Source: Polychytrium aggregatum (taxonomy: Eukaryota > Chytridiomycota > Chytridiomycetes > Polychytriales). Taken from it: 64,000 nucleotides of DNA. A program made the position numbers and the translations under genes. Shown one piece after another: positions 39,387-51,097 of the stretch (positions within the stretch are counted from its first letter, which is position 1; each line of letters starts with the position of its first letter). The notes below the pieces were generated by a model. The model had not been told where the DNA came from. It saw nothing but the letters and a program-made list of their open reading frames with translations, and did no database searches. The stretch is from assembly GCF_025602895.1 (NCBI RefSeq), contig NW_026516205.1:1178001-1242000 (forward strand). Direction: 5' to 3'.

Positions 39387-39986
39387 TATTGATGCTGCCG
39401 GGGGAGGAATAAACAGAGACGACGACTTTTTCCCAAGACAAAGGTGGACGGGGGCCGGGCAGGTGTTTCTGGACGAGGCCGGTGTGGGAACGGAGGCGGC
39501 CCAGAAGCACCGACGGCGGCTATTCATAGCCCGCTGGACGGGGCCCATTTGGGGGCCGATACGGATGGCGTGATGTGCAGCGTGACCGGAGAATGCCTTG
39601 TCGCGGGCCAGTGCGCCTTGTGCGGCTCGGGCGCATTTGGGGGCGGGCTTGAGCCATCGGGGAGGTGCGATATGCTGCGATATCGTGCAAATGTCGGCGC
39701 ATCCGGGATCGGATCTGTGCCCGAATCGCTGCGGGCTGGATGCAGACCTGCGAGTCGCTTCCTGGGTCCTGAATACACACCTCACCCACCCATTCCACTC
39801 GGGCAACGCATCGCCTCACGGGCCAGGCTATCGCGGATTGGGCTCAAAAATGCAGTCGCATGTGTATTGTTGGTTTGCGGCTGCGGATGCGACAAAAGTA
39901 CATGCTTGGCTCTCGTCCAACCAGGTTGTGGCCGGACAAGTGCCCTTGGTTTTGATTTGACCGGGTTCCGCCACCACCGGGCCCGG
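39387..39986. other. Intergenic, no gene seen
   Basis: 600 bp between the start of the Ser/Asp-rich gene and the 3' end of the SANT protein, both on the minus strand. Nothing identified. Confidence 0.5.
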
Positions 39987-42900
39987 CTAGATGGGATTTG
40001 GTCCTTCTGCAGGATCCAGCGGGCCGCCTTCGGCAGCACTCCACCCCTTTGGCGCAGGCACGGTGCTGCTGCTGCTGTTGCTCGTGGGATTGCCCTCGCC
40101 CGATACTGGTGGGCTCGCCGATTTCCGAGGCCGCAGCGGGAACTCGTAGATGGCTTCCTCGCTCCGGGCCGGACCAGAGGATCGGTACGGCGGATCAAAC
40201 GGCGACGCAGATCGCACCGACGATTCGCCGCCGCTGTGCACACCCGCTAGGTTGCTTGGGTAGCTTGTCGACGGGGGCAGCGGATCAGTCGGCGACGAGC
40301 TGCGTCCGGGCTTGGACTGCGGGTACTGCTGATGTGCATACATGGGCGACGAAGCCCGGCGCTGGCTGGGCTCCGGACGGTACGGCGAGTATGCCCGGTG
40401 CGTCTGGTGGATCGCCTGAGGACTTGCGTGGGGAGAATGGTGCGGCGGAGCGCTCGGGGAGCGGGTCTTGGAGCTGCCGTGAGTAGATGCAATCTCGGCG
40501 TTGTGCATCGAGTCGGGCTGTCTGGGTGCGCTTGTCGGTTGCGTCGACTCGATCACCAGCCCGACCGACATGCGCGACGCAGAGCCGCGACTCGGATCGG
40601 CGCCATGATCGCTTGGTTCCGGGTTCGACGATGCCGATCCAGAGGCCGATAGCGCCACCGGTGCCTGGGCAGATGCTCTGGGCTCGGACAGACCTCCAGA
40701 GGGAAGGCCCGCGGCTGCATGGCTCTTGAACCGGTCCGGGTCCTCGCTCGGGGCTGGGATCCGTGCTGCGACTTCGGCGTGGACAGGCTCGGGCGGTGGC
40801 GGGCGTGAGATAGGCAGCTCCCGATCGCCTGGGGCCGGCTGCAACGGTGGCAGCGACATGGTCATCGGCGGCGGGGGATGCGACATGTAGCTCGCCGGGT
40901 TGGAGGGCAGAGGCCCGGCATGCGAGATAGGTACTGGCGGCGTCTTGAGGCGGGAAGAGCTTGGGAGGCCGTGCTGGTGTGAAAGGTGGTGGTGGAACAT
41001 GGACGGCGAGCCGGTCGCGGACTGGGTGACCGGCGGCACCGATGGCGGTCCATGGAAGGGCCCCGCAGGATAGAGCGGAGGCAGCTGGTGGCCTGGGAAG
41101 GCGGCGAGCGGCGCACCAAGGGGCGGGATTCCATGGGGGCTGTAGCTCGGCGTGGCCGACGTGGTTGCGGGCGGGGGCGGGGCCGGAGGAGGCGTGCGAC
41201 CGTAGAGAAAGTCGCTGTAGCTCGGATACGCCTCGCTCGAAGTACCCCGGGGACCAACGGGCATGCTCGCCGGGCCCGACGGCGGCGGCGGGGTGGGTGT
41301 TGGTGGTTGCGGGGGCGGCTGTGTGTAGTATCGGATGCTGGAAGCGGGGCCGTAGGGTGGCGGGCTGCGGATGTATCCAGGGTGCGAGGCCGAAGGATGT
41401 TGGAGTGGGCCGTAGTGCGCGTGGTACTGGCCGGGGTACTCCGGCCCCGGATACATGGGCGCTGGGCGGTGGCCATAGTGGGCCATGTGCGAGTGGCCCG
41501 AGGGATCCTGCGACGACGGCGGCAGCGGATACGGTGTGATGGGCCGCTGCGACGGCTCGGTCGTCCAGGGGGGCTGGTTGGGCTGCGGGTGTGATGGGTA
41601 GCGATGCCCATGCACGCGCGGCGAGGAGGACGCAGACGAGCCGACCGAAAACGACTCGATGTCGATGAACTTGCCCTGGCCCTCGCCGTGATCCTTGTGC
41701 AGCGACGGCCCCGGGTATCCCATGTGAATGTCGGTCCGCGGGGGCAACAGGGTGTGGTCGGGACGAGGCGATCGGCGCACCGCAGCACCGGGAGGGGGCC
41801 GGCCGAGCACTCGCCCACCAGACTCGGTGTCGTATGGACCAGGGGCACGCTCGTCGTCGGTGCCGGGGCCCTCGCCGTCTGCCAGTACACCAACCCCGGG
41901 GGTGGCGTCGATGCCGTTCATGACCTTCTCATCCTCCACCGGGAACCCGTTCTCCTCCAGGATCTTGTCAAAGTCCAGCTTGTGTCGGAAGTTGTGGTAG
42001 TAGTTGCGGATCTGGATGATCGACTTGGATCCGATGGCCTTGGCAATCATGTCCCAGTTGCGCCCGTACTTCTTGAGAGCATCCTTGAACTCGGACTTTT
42101 CTGCGATCGCCCAGTACGAGACGGTTTTGCGTGCCGTGCCGGCGCCGCTGCCATCGATCGGCTTGCCAGAACTGGGGCCAGCCAGCATCGCGTCTGTGGG
42201 AGTGGACGGAGGTGCATCGGGTCCTGCGGAAGTGATCCGGCCCGTAAAAGAGAGAAGCAGGCCAGCAGGCGGACGAGTGAGCGAATGCATGCCAACTCAG
42301 CGCGACAAGTCATCTCCATCAACAGCACCAGATCCGCAAAGCGCCGTTCTCGGATGTGGCGGCCTTGGCCCACAGAGAACCAGCGCTAGCTCCGGACTAA
42401 TTGCCGGGCCGTGGAGACAGCATCATCGCCCGTGCACACGCAACTCACCCTTGTCTTTGCGGACCCGTCCTTTGCGCGCCTTCTTGGGGTCACCGGCGAT
42501 GCTCGAGCCGCTGGGGAGGTCGTCGGCCGTCTCGGGAAAGTTGAGTACGCTCGAGATCGAAAGCGAGCTGCGCAAACCCACCTTGGCCTCGGTCTCGCCC
42601 GCATCGGCAACATCCTCTTGCGAGGGACCCTCCTCCTCGACGGTGCTGAGGACCGGCGCCTTGGCGCCAAAAGCCGACATGGCCGCCATCACGTTTGCGG
42701 CCTCTTCCATGGCCGGGTCCAGGTCCATATGCGACATGGACGACGTTCGCGAGTGCTGGGCACTCACGTCGAGTTTGGCGTCGACAGCCACGTATTCGAA
42801 CCTGCTCCCAGCAGCCCTGGCTTCGCCATCAGAGGACACATGGCTGTGCTCGTGCAGAGATTCTTTGGACTCGGACCTAGATACGCTCTGTGCGACGCCA

Positions 42901-45900
42901 GTGTCCGCCAGGGCATGCTCATCGGTCGGCGGCCTGCCAGCACCACCGGCCTCGGGCACCGCGGCTTCGTCCTCCTTGTCTTTGGGCTTGATGATCTTGC
43001 GCTTCTTCTTGGAGCTCGGACCCATCGCCTGCACAAGCCCACCCAGGAGACTCGCCACGTCCTTGGAGGCATCCTGCTTGAGCCGGCGCTTGGTGTTGTT
43101 GTAGTAGTTGCGGCACTGGTCTTCGGATTTGGTGCCTACCGCAAGCGCGACCAGGGCAAAGTTGCGGCCGTACTTTTCGAATGCCGCCTGGGCGCGGATC
43201 TTGTCTTCGTCGGTCCAGCGCGCGACCTCCTCGATGTGGACGGGGCCGGTGCGAAGCGGCAGCGGCGGCGGCGGAGTCGATGTAACCGTTGGGGTCGATG
43301 CCCCCGACGGAGATGCAAGTGTCGCCGCCGGCTCGTCTTCCACCGAGCCACTATCGTCATCGAGGCCCTTCCCTTCAACCAGAGCCGCATCGTCGGCAAC
43401 GTCCGCCGCCTTGGTTTCGATCTCGGGGAGTCGTGGGATGGACTTTTTGCGGACCTCGGGCGGCGCTGCAGCATCTTCCTTGGCTTCGCTCGCAGTGTCG
43501 CCAGGATGGGAGTCGTCTTCGCCGCCGGCATCCCTTTTGGCCTTTGCGTCTTCCTTTTCCTTGACCATCTCCTTGATCCGGTTCCGCCGACCCACACGAC
43601 CGGCCTTGCTGTCGTCACCGCGCGGTCGCTTGGCTGCATTGGACCCAGAGTCGTTGGAGGCCTCGTCCTGCTGCCGCTCGTCCTTCCTGCTGCCTTCGAC
43701 CGGCCGAGACCCGCGCGACAACGCCGAGGAGCTGTCCGAGATGAAATCACTCTCGACCGCGCTCCGGATGGGCTTCTGCCGGGGAGGCCCCTGCGCACCA
43801 CCCTTGCGAATGACGCTGCGCGTGGTCCGGTCGGTGATCACGACCATATTCTGCTGCCCAGTTTTGAAGGGCCGTCCCAGGAACCGGAGGGCATCGTCGT
43901 GCTTCTTGCGGTAGAAATAGATCACACAATCATGCACTGTCTTCTTGGGCAGATGCTCCTTGATCTTGTGGAAGGTCTTGCCGTAGACAAGCAGCTTCTC
44001 CCAAAAGACGCGCTTCTCGGCCTCGGACCAGCTCTGGGTGCATCGCTGGTTGAACCGCACCAGTTCGCGCACGGGGTCCTGCACGAGTCCGTTGGAATTG
44101 CGATACTTGATCCCAACCAGGCTGGACGCGTATGTATCGCAGATCATCATCGGCGGATCCTTGGCGGCACGCAGTTCCTGGTTGAGGCGCTCTTCTTCGG
44201 ATTGCTTGAGGCTCGCTAGATACGCTTGATAGGCCTCCTCGCTCAGGATGGCGTCCGAGTTTGGATTCATCCGGCGATTGGCCCGGCCGCCAAACGCGTC
44301 GCTCCCACCACCGAGACCCGCACTGCCGGCCCCGCCAAAGCTGACCGACGGAGACGAGAACGACGTGACAGCGCTCGAAGACGAGAACGGAAAGTTCTTT
44401 CGCTTCTGCTTCTTGAGCTTGATGCTCTCCTCGAGCTGCTCGATCTTCTTGGTCCAGGCTTGGTGGACGTCCTTGTATTGGCTCTGAAGGGCAAAACGGC
44501 GCTGGTAAGTGCGCTGGATGCGCTTGTGGACGATCCGCCGGAGAGAGTTCTCGTATCTGTTCTGGGTACGCAGCCGATGGAACTCAAAAACCCACTGCCG
44601 TCCGGCCTTGGTCTGCAGCCCTCCATCCATGTTTGGCAGCCGCATGTGCTCCGGCAGCGGATAGTGCTGCGCCAGAAGCAGACCCGTCGCTGCTTGCAAT
44701 CGCTGCATGCATGCTTGATTCTCGTGGTAGATTCGCTTGTGCAAAGCCGGGTCGATGACCGAGGGCTTGCCGGTAATATCGCGGTCCTTGAGGAGGGCAT
44801 GCGTCACAGCTGCGTCGTCGGGCCCGACCGCATACTCGGCCTGGCTGAGGATCGGCAGAATGTTGATGGCAGTTGGATCGCTGACCGAGTTGATGCGGCT
44901 GATCGAGAGCGTTGCATTCTTGTGGTGGACATATACTGTTGAGATGGATCCGCCTGCGGCACATGCGTCGATATCGAGAGACTCGGCTCCATTCGGCTGG
45001 TCCGAAACGGGCACCGAAAACTCGTCCACAGAGGACGACCGCGACCGATTCAGCTCGTCCGAGTTTATCGGCACGGGCGAAGTCGAAAACGATCGACTCG
45101 TAATCGGAGCAGGTCGAAACGGGCTAGGATGCTTGGCCGCTCCGTTCAGCATGACGGAGCCACTCTCGACCTCTTCTTCCACCACAGTCTCGGTCATATG
45201 CTTGGGATCCTCGTCCAACAGTGACTCGGAGGAGGGCGTCGCCGGTAGCGAGTGCGAGTCTGCCTCAGTCCGGGTTGGTTCGTCTGTCCTTGAAGCACTC
45301 ACAGCGGGAACAACGCTTGGGGGTTCCGAAAGTCGAGCGTGAGGCTGGCTTGGAGGTTCTGCTGAGCGGCGCCAGCGCCCATGGACATCCTTCGCCCTAT
45401 TGTCATGCTGCATATCACCGTGGTCAGGGTCGACAGAGCGCTGGCGAGACGAGTGCGCAGGGTCTCGGTGATAGTGACCCACTCCGTTTTCGATCTCGTC
45501 CTTGGGGTCAAAACCAATCAGGCGTGGGCTCGGAGAGGCAGATGGCATGGGCTTGGAATACGACTCGCGCTGCGGCTCGGTCCGGTACGGCTGCCGTTTC
45601 TCAGGCGTGTAGTCCATGAAACCGGCGGATCCCGACCGCCCGATTGATTCAGGATGGATGGGTTTGGCGCGGCCGCCATTAGCAAGATAGCGATGGCTCG
45701 TCTCGTGGCTATGATGCAGATGCGGGTCCAACGAGCCTGGGTCGCCATCTCTTGTCTTGGGAGGGTAGGAGGCGGAAAGGGCAGCTGACTTGGGATAGCC
45801 CCACCCCGACGATGCTGCAAGGTGTGGCGGTGTTGGCGGACGCCGAGTTTCCGGTCCTTGCGAGCTCAGGGAGATGCCGCCGCTTTCTTCGTTAAAGGAC

Positions 45901-47161
45901 TTTGAGGTTGCCCTGGAATACGATAGGGATGGGTGCGGAGGAGAAGACCGTCCAGACTCTGGCCGCCGCGGGTAGTAGCCGCGGGATGTGCTCGTGGCGT
46001 AGTCGGTGTGATGCTCGCGCTGGGAGCTGACGCTTGAATATCGGGATGTTGGATAACCGCTGCAGCAAGGACATTCAGCAAAGGCTGGGAGCGTTAGAGT
46101 TTGCAGTGAAACGCGGGCACCTTCGGGCTGCACAGAAACCGCTCCCTCACAAACTTGTCCAGCCGACACGGATACATACGACATGGGTCGATCGAAGGAC
46201 CGTCCTTCTGGCTCGCGATAGGATCGCCCAGACATATCGCCGCGGTCTGATGCCAAGGAAGAGTCGTCGAGATAGCCCTGCTCGTCAGTGTCCCTCGAGA
46301 GTCGCATCGAATACGGGTTCGAGAGTCTCCGGCCGCGATCGACGCGATAGGACTCATCGGGACTCTGTTTCGGAAAGCCGGGCTCTCCGTGTCCGTGGCC
46401 AGTCGAAGGCGGCGACATATTTGAGTGGTGGGCCCGTGGTGGTGATGCAGAGTATCCGTAGCGACCCGGATAGCCGTAGGACCGATGCTGTGGAGGACGA
46501 TCCGCAAACAAATGGAAAGCGTCAGCCGCGCTGAAAATCGGACGCACCAGTAGGCCAGAATCGACGCCTATCGTCCGTTCCTGCGGCATCAAACACGGCC
46601 GACGACGTGCTGTAAACGCTCGCCAGTCTTCCAGCACGGGCAGCCGCAGTCCTCCATCTCGGCGATACAGCTGGTACGTACACTTGCATCCCTATCGTGA
46701 CTGCTCGACGATCCCGAGCCGCGCGGGCCGTATTCCATAAAGTGGTCGTTCCCGTCTCGGGACCCGGACCCCGAATACGGGTAGTATGGTCTGGAGGACA
46801 ACGACGAGGAGGACGAGGACGAGGGCGCCAAGTATGGGTTTCCGGCGTATCCCGCATCGCTGCTTTTCTTGTCGGCTGACGACAACGGTGCTGGCGGTGG
46901 GCCCGGGTATTTCCGTGATCCGTACGGGGCCGGCGGCATTGGTGCAGAGAGGGACGCTGATGATTTAGGCTCCCGGTACCCGGAAAAGTGGTCTGGATGC
47001 TCGGGTTGCTCAGGGCCCATGTAGTTGGTGGATCGCTTGTTGTAGGGGTCGTCGTCTTGATCGGGGAACCAGGATCGGATGTAGCCGCGGCTGCAGTGGC
47101 AATGGGAGATACGGAAACGAGAGAACCAGAAGGGCCCATGCACATAACCCGGCATTGGCAT
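39987..47161 (-). CDS. Snt1/NCoR-like corepressor with three SANT/Myb domains
   Basis: Very large nuclear protein, about 2,200 aa. Exons I can place: about 46682-47161 (5' limit uncertain), 42449-46487 and 39987-42223. The N-terminal third is Ser/Pro/Tyr-rich and disordered. The middle has a basic helical region (HRLRTQNRYENSLRRIV, YQRRFALQSQYKDVHQAW), a coiled coil and the first SANT (WSEAEKRVFWEKLLVYGKTF...CVIYFYRKKH), as in NCoR/SMRT and yeast Snt1. A second SANT follows (RWTDEDKIRAQAAFEKYGRNF...CRNYYNNTKRR). The third (FKDALKKYGRNWDMIAKAIG...IRNYYHNFRHKLD) is at the start of the last exon. The rest is Pro/Gly/His-rich. Family members scaffold histone deacetylase complexes (Set3C). An in-frame 138-nt stretch (about 46069-46206) could be an unspliced or optional intron. 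Confidence 0.82.
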
Positions 47162-47328
47162 GGCATTGGCACGGCGTCAGCACGATATCGACACGGCAGC
47201 CAGCGACATCATGGCCGTGTTGAGATCACGACCAGGCCGACATCCGCAGGAGACGCTCGTTTATTTCACGGAGACAGGCTGGGATGAGCGTGATCCATCC
47301 GATCGCGATCAGGCCAGCGGGCCGAGTG

Positions 47329-47377
47329 GGATCGGGATCGGGATCGGGATCGGGATAGGGATAGGGATCGGGAGTGG
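47329..47377. repeat. (GGGATC)n/(GGGATA)n hexamer repeat
   Basis: About eight hexamer copies, the later ones with A in place of C. Confidence 0.85.
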
Positions 47378-48162
47378 GGAGGTTCAGCGGGAGCAGAAGA
47401 GCAGCACAGAATCCCGCGGCAAACAAACCTTTCTCGAGACCCGGCGTGGTGATGGCTTTTGGGATCGGACTGGTACCGACTCGACGACGAAAACGTCGAG
47501 TGCGGCGATGCGTAGTGCAGCTCTTTCATTGCAGCAGAGGATGCAGTGGCGATACGTGAATTTATGCAGTGGAGTGGTGGTCGAAAGGGAAAGCGAAAGC
47601 AGCCGGGCGCCTTCGTGTCTTGATGCGTGGATGGATTGACGAGCAGCGATCGGACAAGCGCAATCAGAACAGAGGTGTCCGATTATAAACCGTCATCTGG
47701 CAATCAGATTGATGTGTGGAGGGCAATGTGCGTTAGCCACGAAGAGGCAGCCGAAGAGAGCCCGAGACAATCCGAGAGAAATCCACGCCGGATTCAAGCT
47801 TCAAGGCCCCCCGCTCCCGACAACAGCAATCAGGCAGCGCTGAGGGCGGGTGCGGCGAGGGAATCAAGCCGACGGCAAGCACGGCGGATCACGGCCCAGG
47901 AGCAACGGATAGAATGTCACAGCGCAGACACAGCGAGCGGCCCCGTTGGCAAAGACCCACAAATATGTCGGCGACCCGGCCCGAGACAGAGGGGGAAGGC
48001 AGTCGAGAGAGAGGGCGGCTGGCCAGTGAGGGCCAAAGAACAGAGGAAATCCAAAAAGCAAACGGCACCGATGTATTACATAAGCGTGACACGCACCAGC
48101 CGCACACTGGCTGGCCAGAGTGCAGGCGGCCACGGTGCCGCCCAAGCAGTGCCAATCGGTGT

Positions 48163-48242
48163 CCGAGTGGTATTCAAGTGGTATTCAAGTGGTGTCCAAG
48201 TGGTATTCAAGTGGTATTCAAGTGGTGTCCAAGTGGTGTCGA
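48163..48242. repeat. 11-nt minisatellite (AAGTGGTATTC / AAGTGGTGTCC)n
   Basis: About seven 11-nt copies alternating two variants. The unit is one base from the reverse complement of the 7.75 kb repeat unit (AAGTGATATTC). Confidence 0.85.
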
Positions 48243-48480
48243 ACAGTGCCATGCTCCAGGGCGATGGGACAGCGTTGGGTGCCGGTCTGGTCTGTCGGAG
48301 GGCCTGCTCGGTGGCTCGGCATGTCTTGACGGGTTGCGGTGAAGCTTGCCGCAGTGGTTCTGGCCCTGGTCCTGGTCCAGGTGCCCGTACCACCGGCCTC
48401 ATACACCATCGCCGGGCCGACAGCCAAGCCAGGGGTGAGCAGCCAGCGCGACCAATGCGACCAGCGAGCCGGCTGTGCCC

Positions 48481-49515
48481 TCAGTTTCGTATCTCGTTCG
48501 CGAGGCTGGTGCCGGTGCCCTTGAAGAACATGCCGACCCAGCACTCGCTGTTCTTGTCGATGTACCTGCCCGGGCCATGCATCTTGTTGTTTTCCCAGTC
48601 GCCGGAATACTGCGAGTTGTCGGGCCAGTAATATGAGCCGGCCCCGCTGTATCGGTTTTCCTTCCACATGCCCTGACATTGCCGATCGGGTGGACATGTG
48701 CAGTCAGCTCCGAGGGCCGATGAGCCAGATGAGCCAGATGGGCATCAGGGCCACGGCCCAGCCAGACGAGCAGCAGCCCGGACAGCATACCTCGTAGACT
48801 GCGCCGCTGGGGTAGTCCATTTTTCCTGCAGACCAAACGACAGTTCAGCGGACTCGGCATTTGCTCAGCTATAGATCATCGTCTCGCTGGATAGCAGCAC
48901 AACAGTGCCAAGGCAAGTCCGACGGCATGTTCAGTTACCCTTTCCGTGCATCTTGTCCATCTCCCAAGCTCCGGTGTACTTGCATCCCGTCGATCCGCAC
49001 GTATAAGTGCCCTGGCCGTGGCGAACGATGACTGCCCCTTCAAGTTCTTTGAACTCGCCATCTGTGCGGTGACGAGTCGGTGCATAATGGGCTGTGATTA
49101 GAGCAGAGGGACAGCCACAATATACTCGGGCATCGAGCAATGGGACCAGGATTCGTACCGTAGCGCGAGCCGTCCTGGAAAATGAAGACGCCGCTCTTGC
49201 TGGTTGGCAGGGCTGGAAAGATGCGGCAGTCAGACTCCCGCCGGCATGTCCTCACGGCCAGACCGAACGACACCACGGACAACTCGTCTTTGCGGCGCAG
49301 ACTCAACAGCGCAACTCAAATCTACATCACTGGCGCTGCATTTGGCCACGCAGACAAACACCACCGGCATATGCTGTCCGACCATCTCCTCCAACACATC
49401 ACCCTGGCCTCGCATCACACCCGCGTGGGCCCGACTTACTGCTGCCGGAATCTGGCCGGCCGCTGCCTTTGCCGCTCTGCTTGGCACTCTTTTCGCGTTT
49501 CTTGGAGTTGTCCAT
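48481..49515 (-). CDS. MORN-repeat protein, 159 aa
   Basis: Five exons: 49440-49515, 49159-49212, 48939-49061, 48791-48825, 48481-48672; lengths sum to a perfect frame. After a basic Ser/Lys-rich N-terminus (MDNSKKREKSAKQSGKG), MORN-type repeats run through the protein: GVFIFQDGSRYDGEF, GQGTYTCGSTGCKYTGAW, GKMDYPSGAVYEG, GSYYWPDNSQYSGDW and HGPGRYI, each with the YxGxW/F...GxG core. MORN repeats bind membranes or other proteins, and short MORN proteins are common in flagellate organisms. That would suit a zoosporic fungus, but the role is inferred. The gene is divergent from the CDF gene, and the Fanzor transposon now sits between them. Confidence 0.82.
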
Positions 49516-49844
49516 CACGGGTGAGTGGAAAGGAAACCGGCGCTTGGGTGCAAAGGCGTCGCGAAAGGAGGTCAGCACGGAGTAGTGCTGAGAATGCCGA
49601 GCATGCAGGCAAGGCAGATGGCGCCGAGAATGCAAGGAATGCTGAGGAGTGCCGAGCAAGGGAGTGAAGTATATTGCGCATACCGGAGCTGCTGGGAATG
49701 TGGTCTCGGCGACGGGACAACACAAGCAGGATTCTGTCTTGAGCAGCGGCAGACAAGGCGAGTGGGCTGGGAAGCGGCGCCCGCACGCCCGGAGAGTTTC
49801 GGCGGCGCAATCACATCATGGCCCGAGATTACAGGCAATCCAAT

Positions 49845-49857
49845 AAAAAACGGGACA
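49845..49857 (+). repeat. Left terminal inverted repeat of the Fanzor transposon
   Basis: 13 nt, perfect complement of the right end. The inner side continues CACCCGGGTTTTGA, which is also found, nearly unchanged, in the miniature copy. Confidence 0.8.
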
Positions 49858-49914
49858 CCCGGGTTTTGACCATTGATCGAATATTTTGTTACCCAAAACC
49901 ATCGCGCGCTGGCC

Positions 49915-50847
49915 ATGACCATTCGCCACACATCCGACTTTCGCACCGCCGCATTGCGATGCTACGCCCTCATCCATAGCCTGCGTAAGGTCGCCTCCAT
50001 ATTCAGTGTATCCAAGAGCACCATCCATCGATGGCACCGAGGATGCAAGCTGGATGACCCATCCCGGGTCCCAGCTCGCAGATCCACTTTCTTCGAGCAG
50101 GCATGTCCAGTCATTCGCACCCTGATTGAACAGGACCCGTTCCAGACTGGTCCTGTGTTGCGATGCAAGCTCGAGTCCATCCTCCAGAGGAAAGTATCAC
50201 TCTCACTCTGCCACACTGCCATCCAGCGAGCAGGTCTCTCTCACAAGAGAGCAACACACCTCTACAAGTCCAAGCGACTGGATGAGCGAGTGGCACAGTT
50301 CAGGGACCAGGTCCGCTCCATCGACCCACGACGATTCGTTTTTGTCGATGAGACGGGGATCAGGAAATCCATTTTCCCTCTTTACGGATACTCACCGAGG
50401 GGTGCTCCGCTTCGCCAGCGCAATCACATGAAACACAAGTCTGTCTCAGCTGCATTTGCCATCAACCACTCTGGTGTGCTGCATCGCATGTACATCCCCA
50501 CATCATTCACGACACACTCGATGGTCGAGTTCTTTGAGCGAGCGGCCTTCCCAGACGACTCTGTGGTTGTGATGGACAATGTCAGCATGCACAAGACAAT
50601 GGCTGTCCTGGACTGCATCGAGCGCCGAGGATGGTCAGTGATCTTCACCCCACCTGCCTCACCCGACTTCAATCCCATCGAAAACTTCTTTGGGATTGTG
50701 AAGCATCAGTACAGGAAGGCGGCAGCGCTGAATGCGTCCGAGGGGTTCAGAGTCGGGATGGTGACCCTGTTTGAGTCCGCCGTTCGGAGGGTGCTTCCAG
50801 ATGTCTTCCCACGGCTGATTGAGCGAGCGATGCGCTTCTGGGGTTGA
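49915..50847 (+). CDS. DD34E transposase, IS630/Tc1-mariner superfamily
   Basis: 310 aa cut-and-paste transposase. An N-terminal helix-turn-helix (ALIHSLRKVASIFSVSKSTIHRW, about residues 18-40) should bind the inverted ends; a second, basic HTH-like part follows. The catalytic triad is visible: VDETG (Asp145), VVMDN (Asp221) and NPIEN (Glu256), with 34 residues between the last two. The blocks RRGWSVIFTPPASPDFNPIENFF are typical of the family. I chose the ATG at 49915; the frame is open 42 nt further upstream without an ATG. It lies 250 bp upstream of the Fanzor in the same direction. No frameshift or stop is seen, so the enzyme may be active. Confidence 0.9.
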   Translation: MTIRHTSDFRTAALRCYALIHSLRKVASIFSVSKSTIHRWHRGCKLDDPSRVPARRSTFFEQACPVIRTLIEQDPFQTGPVLRCKLESILQRKVSLSLCHTAIQRAGLSHKRATHLYKSKRLDERVAQFRDQVRSIDPRRFVFVDETGIRKSIFPLYGYSPRGAPLRQRNHMKHKSVSAAFAINHSGVLHRMYIPTSFTTHSMVEFFERAAFPDDSVVVMDNVSMHKTMAVLDCIERRGWSVIFTPPASPDFNPIENFFGIVKHQYRKAAALNASEGFRVGMVTLFESAVRRVLPDVFPRLIERAMRFWG

Positions 50848-50964
50848 GTTCCCTCCAATCAAGCCGCCATTTTCGCGTTCACATCCCTGGCTTGAACCTC
50901 TCGGCGATTTTTGAACAGGGTCACTTCCCCAACCAGCCCGCGCAGACGGGTTCCTGCTCTCGGG

Positions 50965-50970
50965 TATAAA
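50965..50970 (+). promoter_or_regulatory. TATA box upstream of the Fanzor
   Basis: GGGTATAAATG lies 128-133 bp upstream of the Fanzor ATG and 118 bp after the transposase stop. This suggests that the nuclease has its own transcript rather than sharing one with the transposase. Confidence 0.6.
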
Positions 50971-51097
50971 TGCCACACCTTCGTCCTGCTGCTTTCTTCC
51001 CTCATCTCGCCTTGATCTGATCATCGCGCCATTGTACGATAAAAAAGTCTCTGTTCTGACCAGTACCACTGGCAGGCATCCAGCATCCTCTGCCCCC

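Larger units (their letters stand above)
47162..48480. other. Intergenic, repeats, no gene seen
   Basis: 1.3 kb. Contains (GGGATC)n and an 11-nt array (separate entries). The first exon of the SANT protein may lie in its first few hundred bases. Confidence 0.5.

Noticed and set aside
42411-44219. A 602-codon frame on the plus strand
   Set aside because: Antisense to the SANT-domain gene; no recognisable domain, and GC-rich codons favour open antisense frames.
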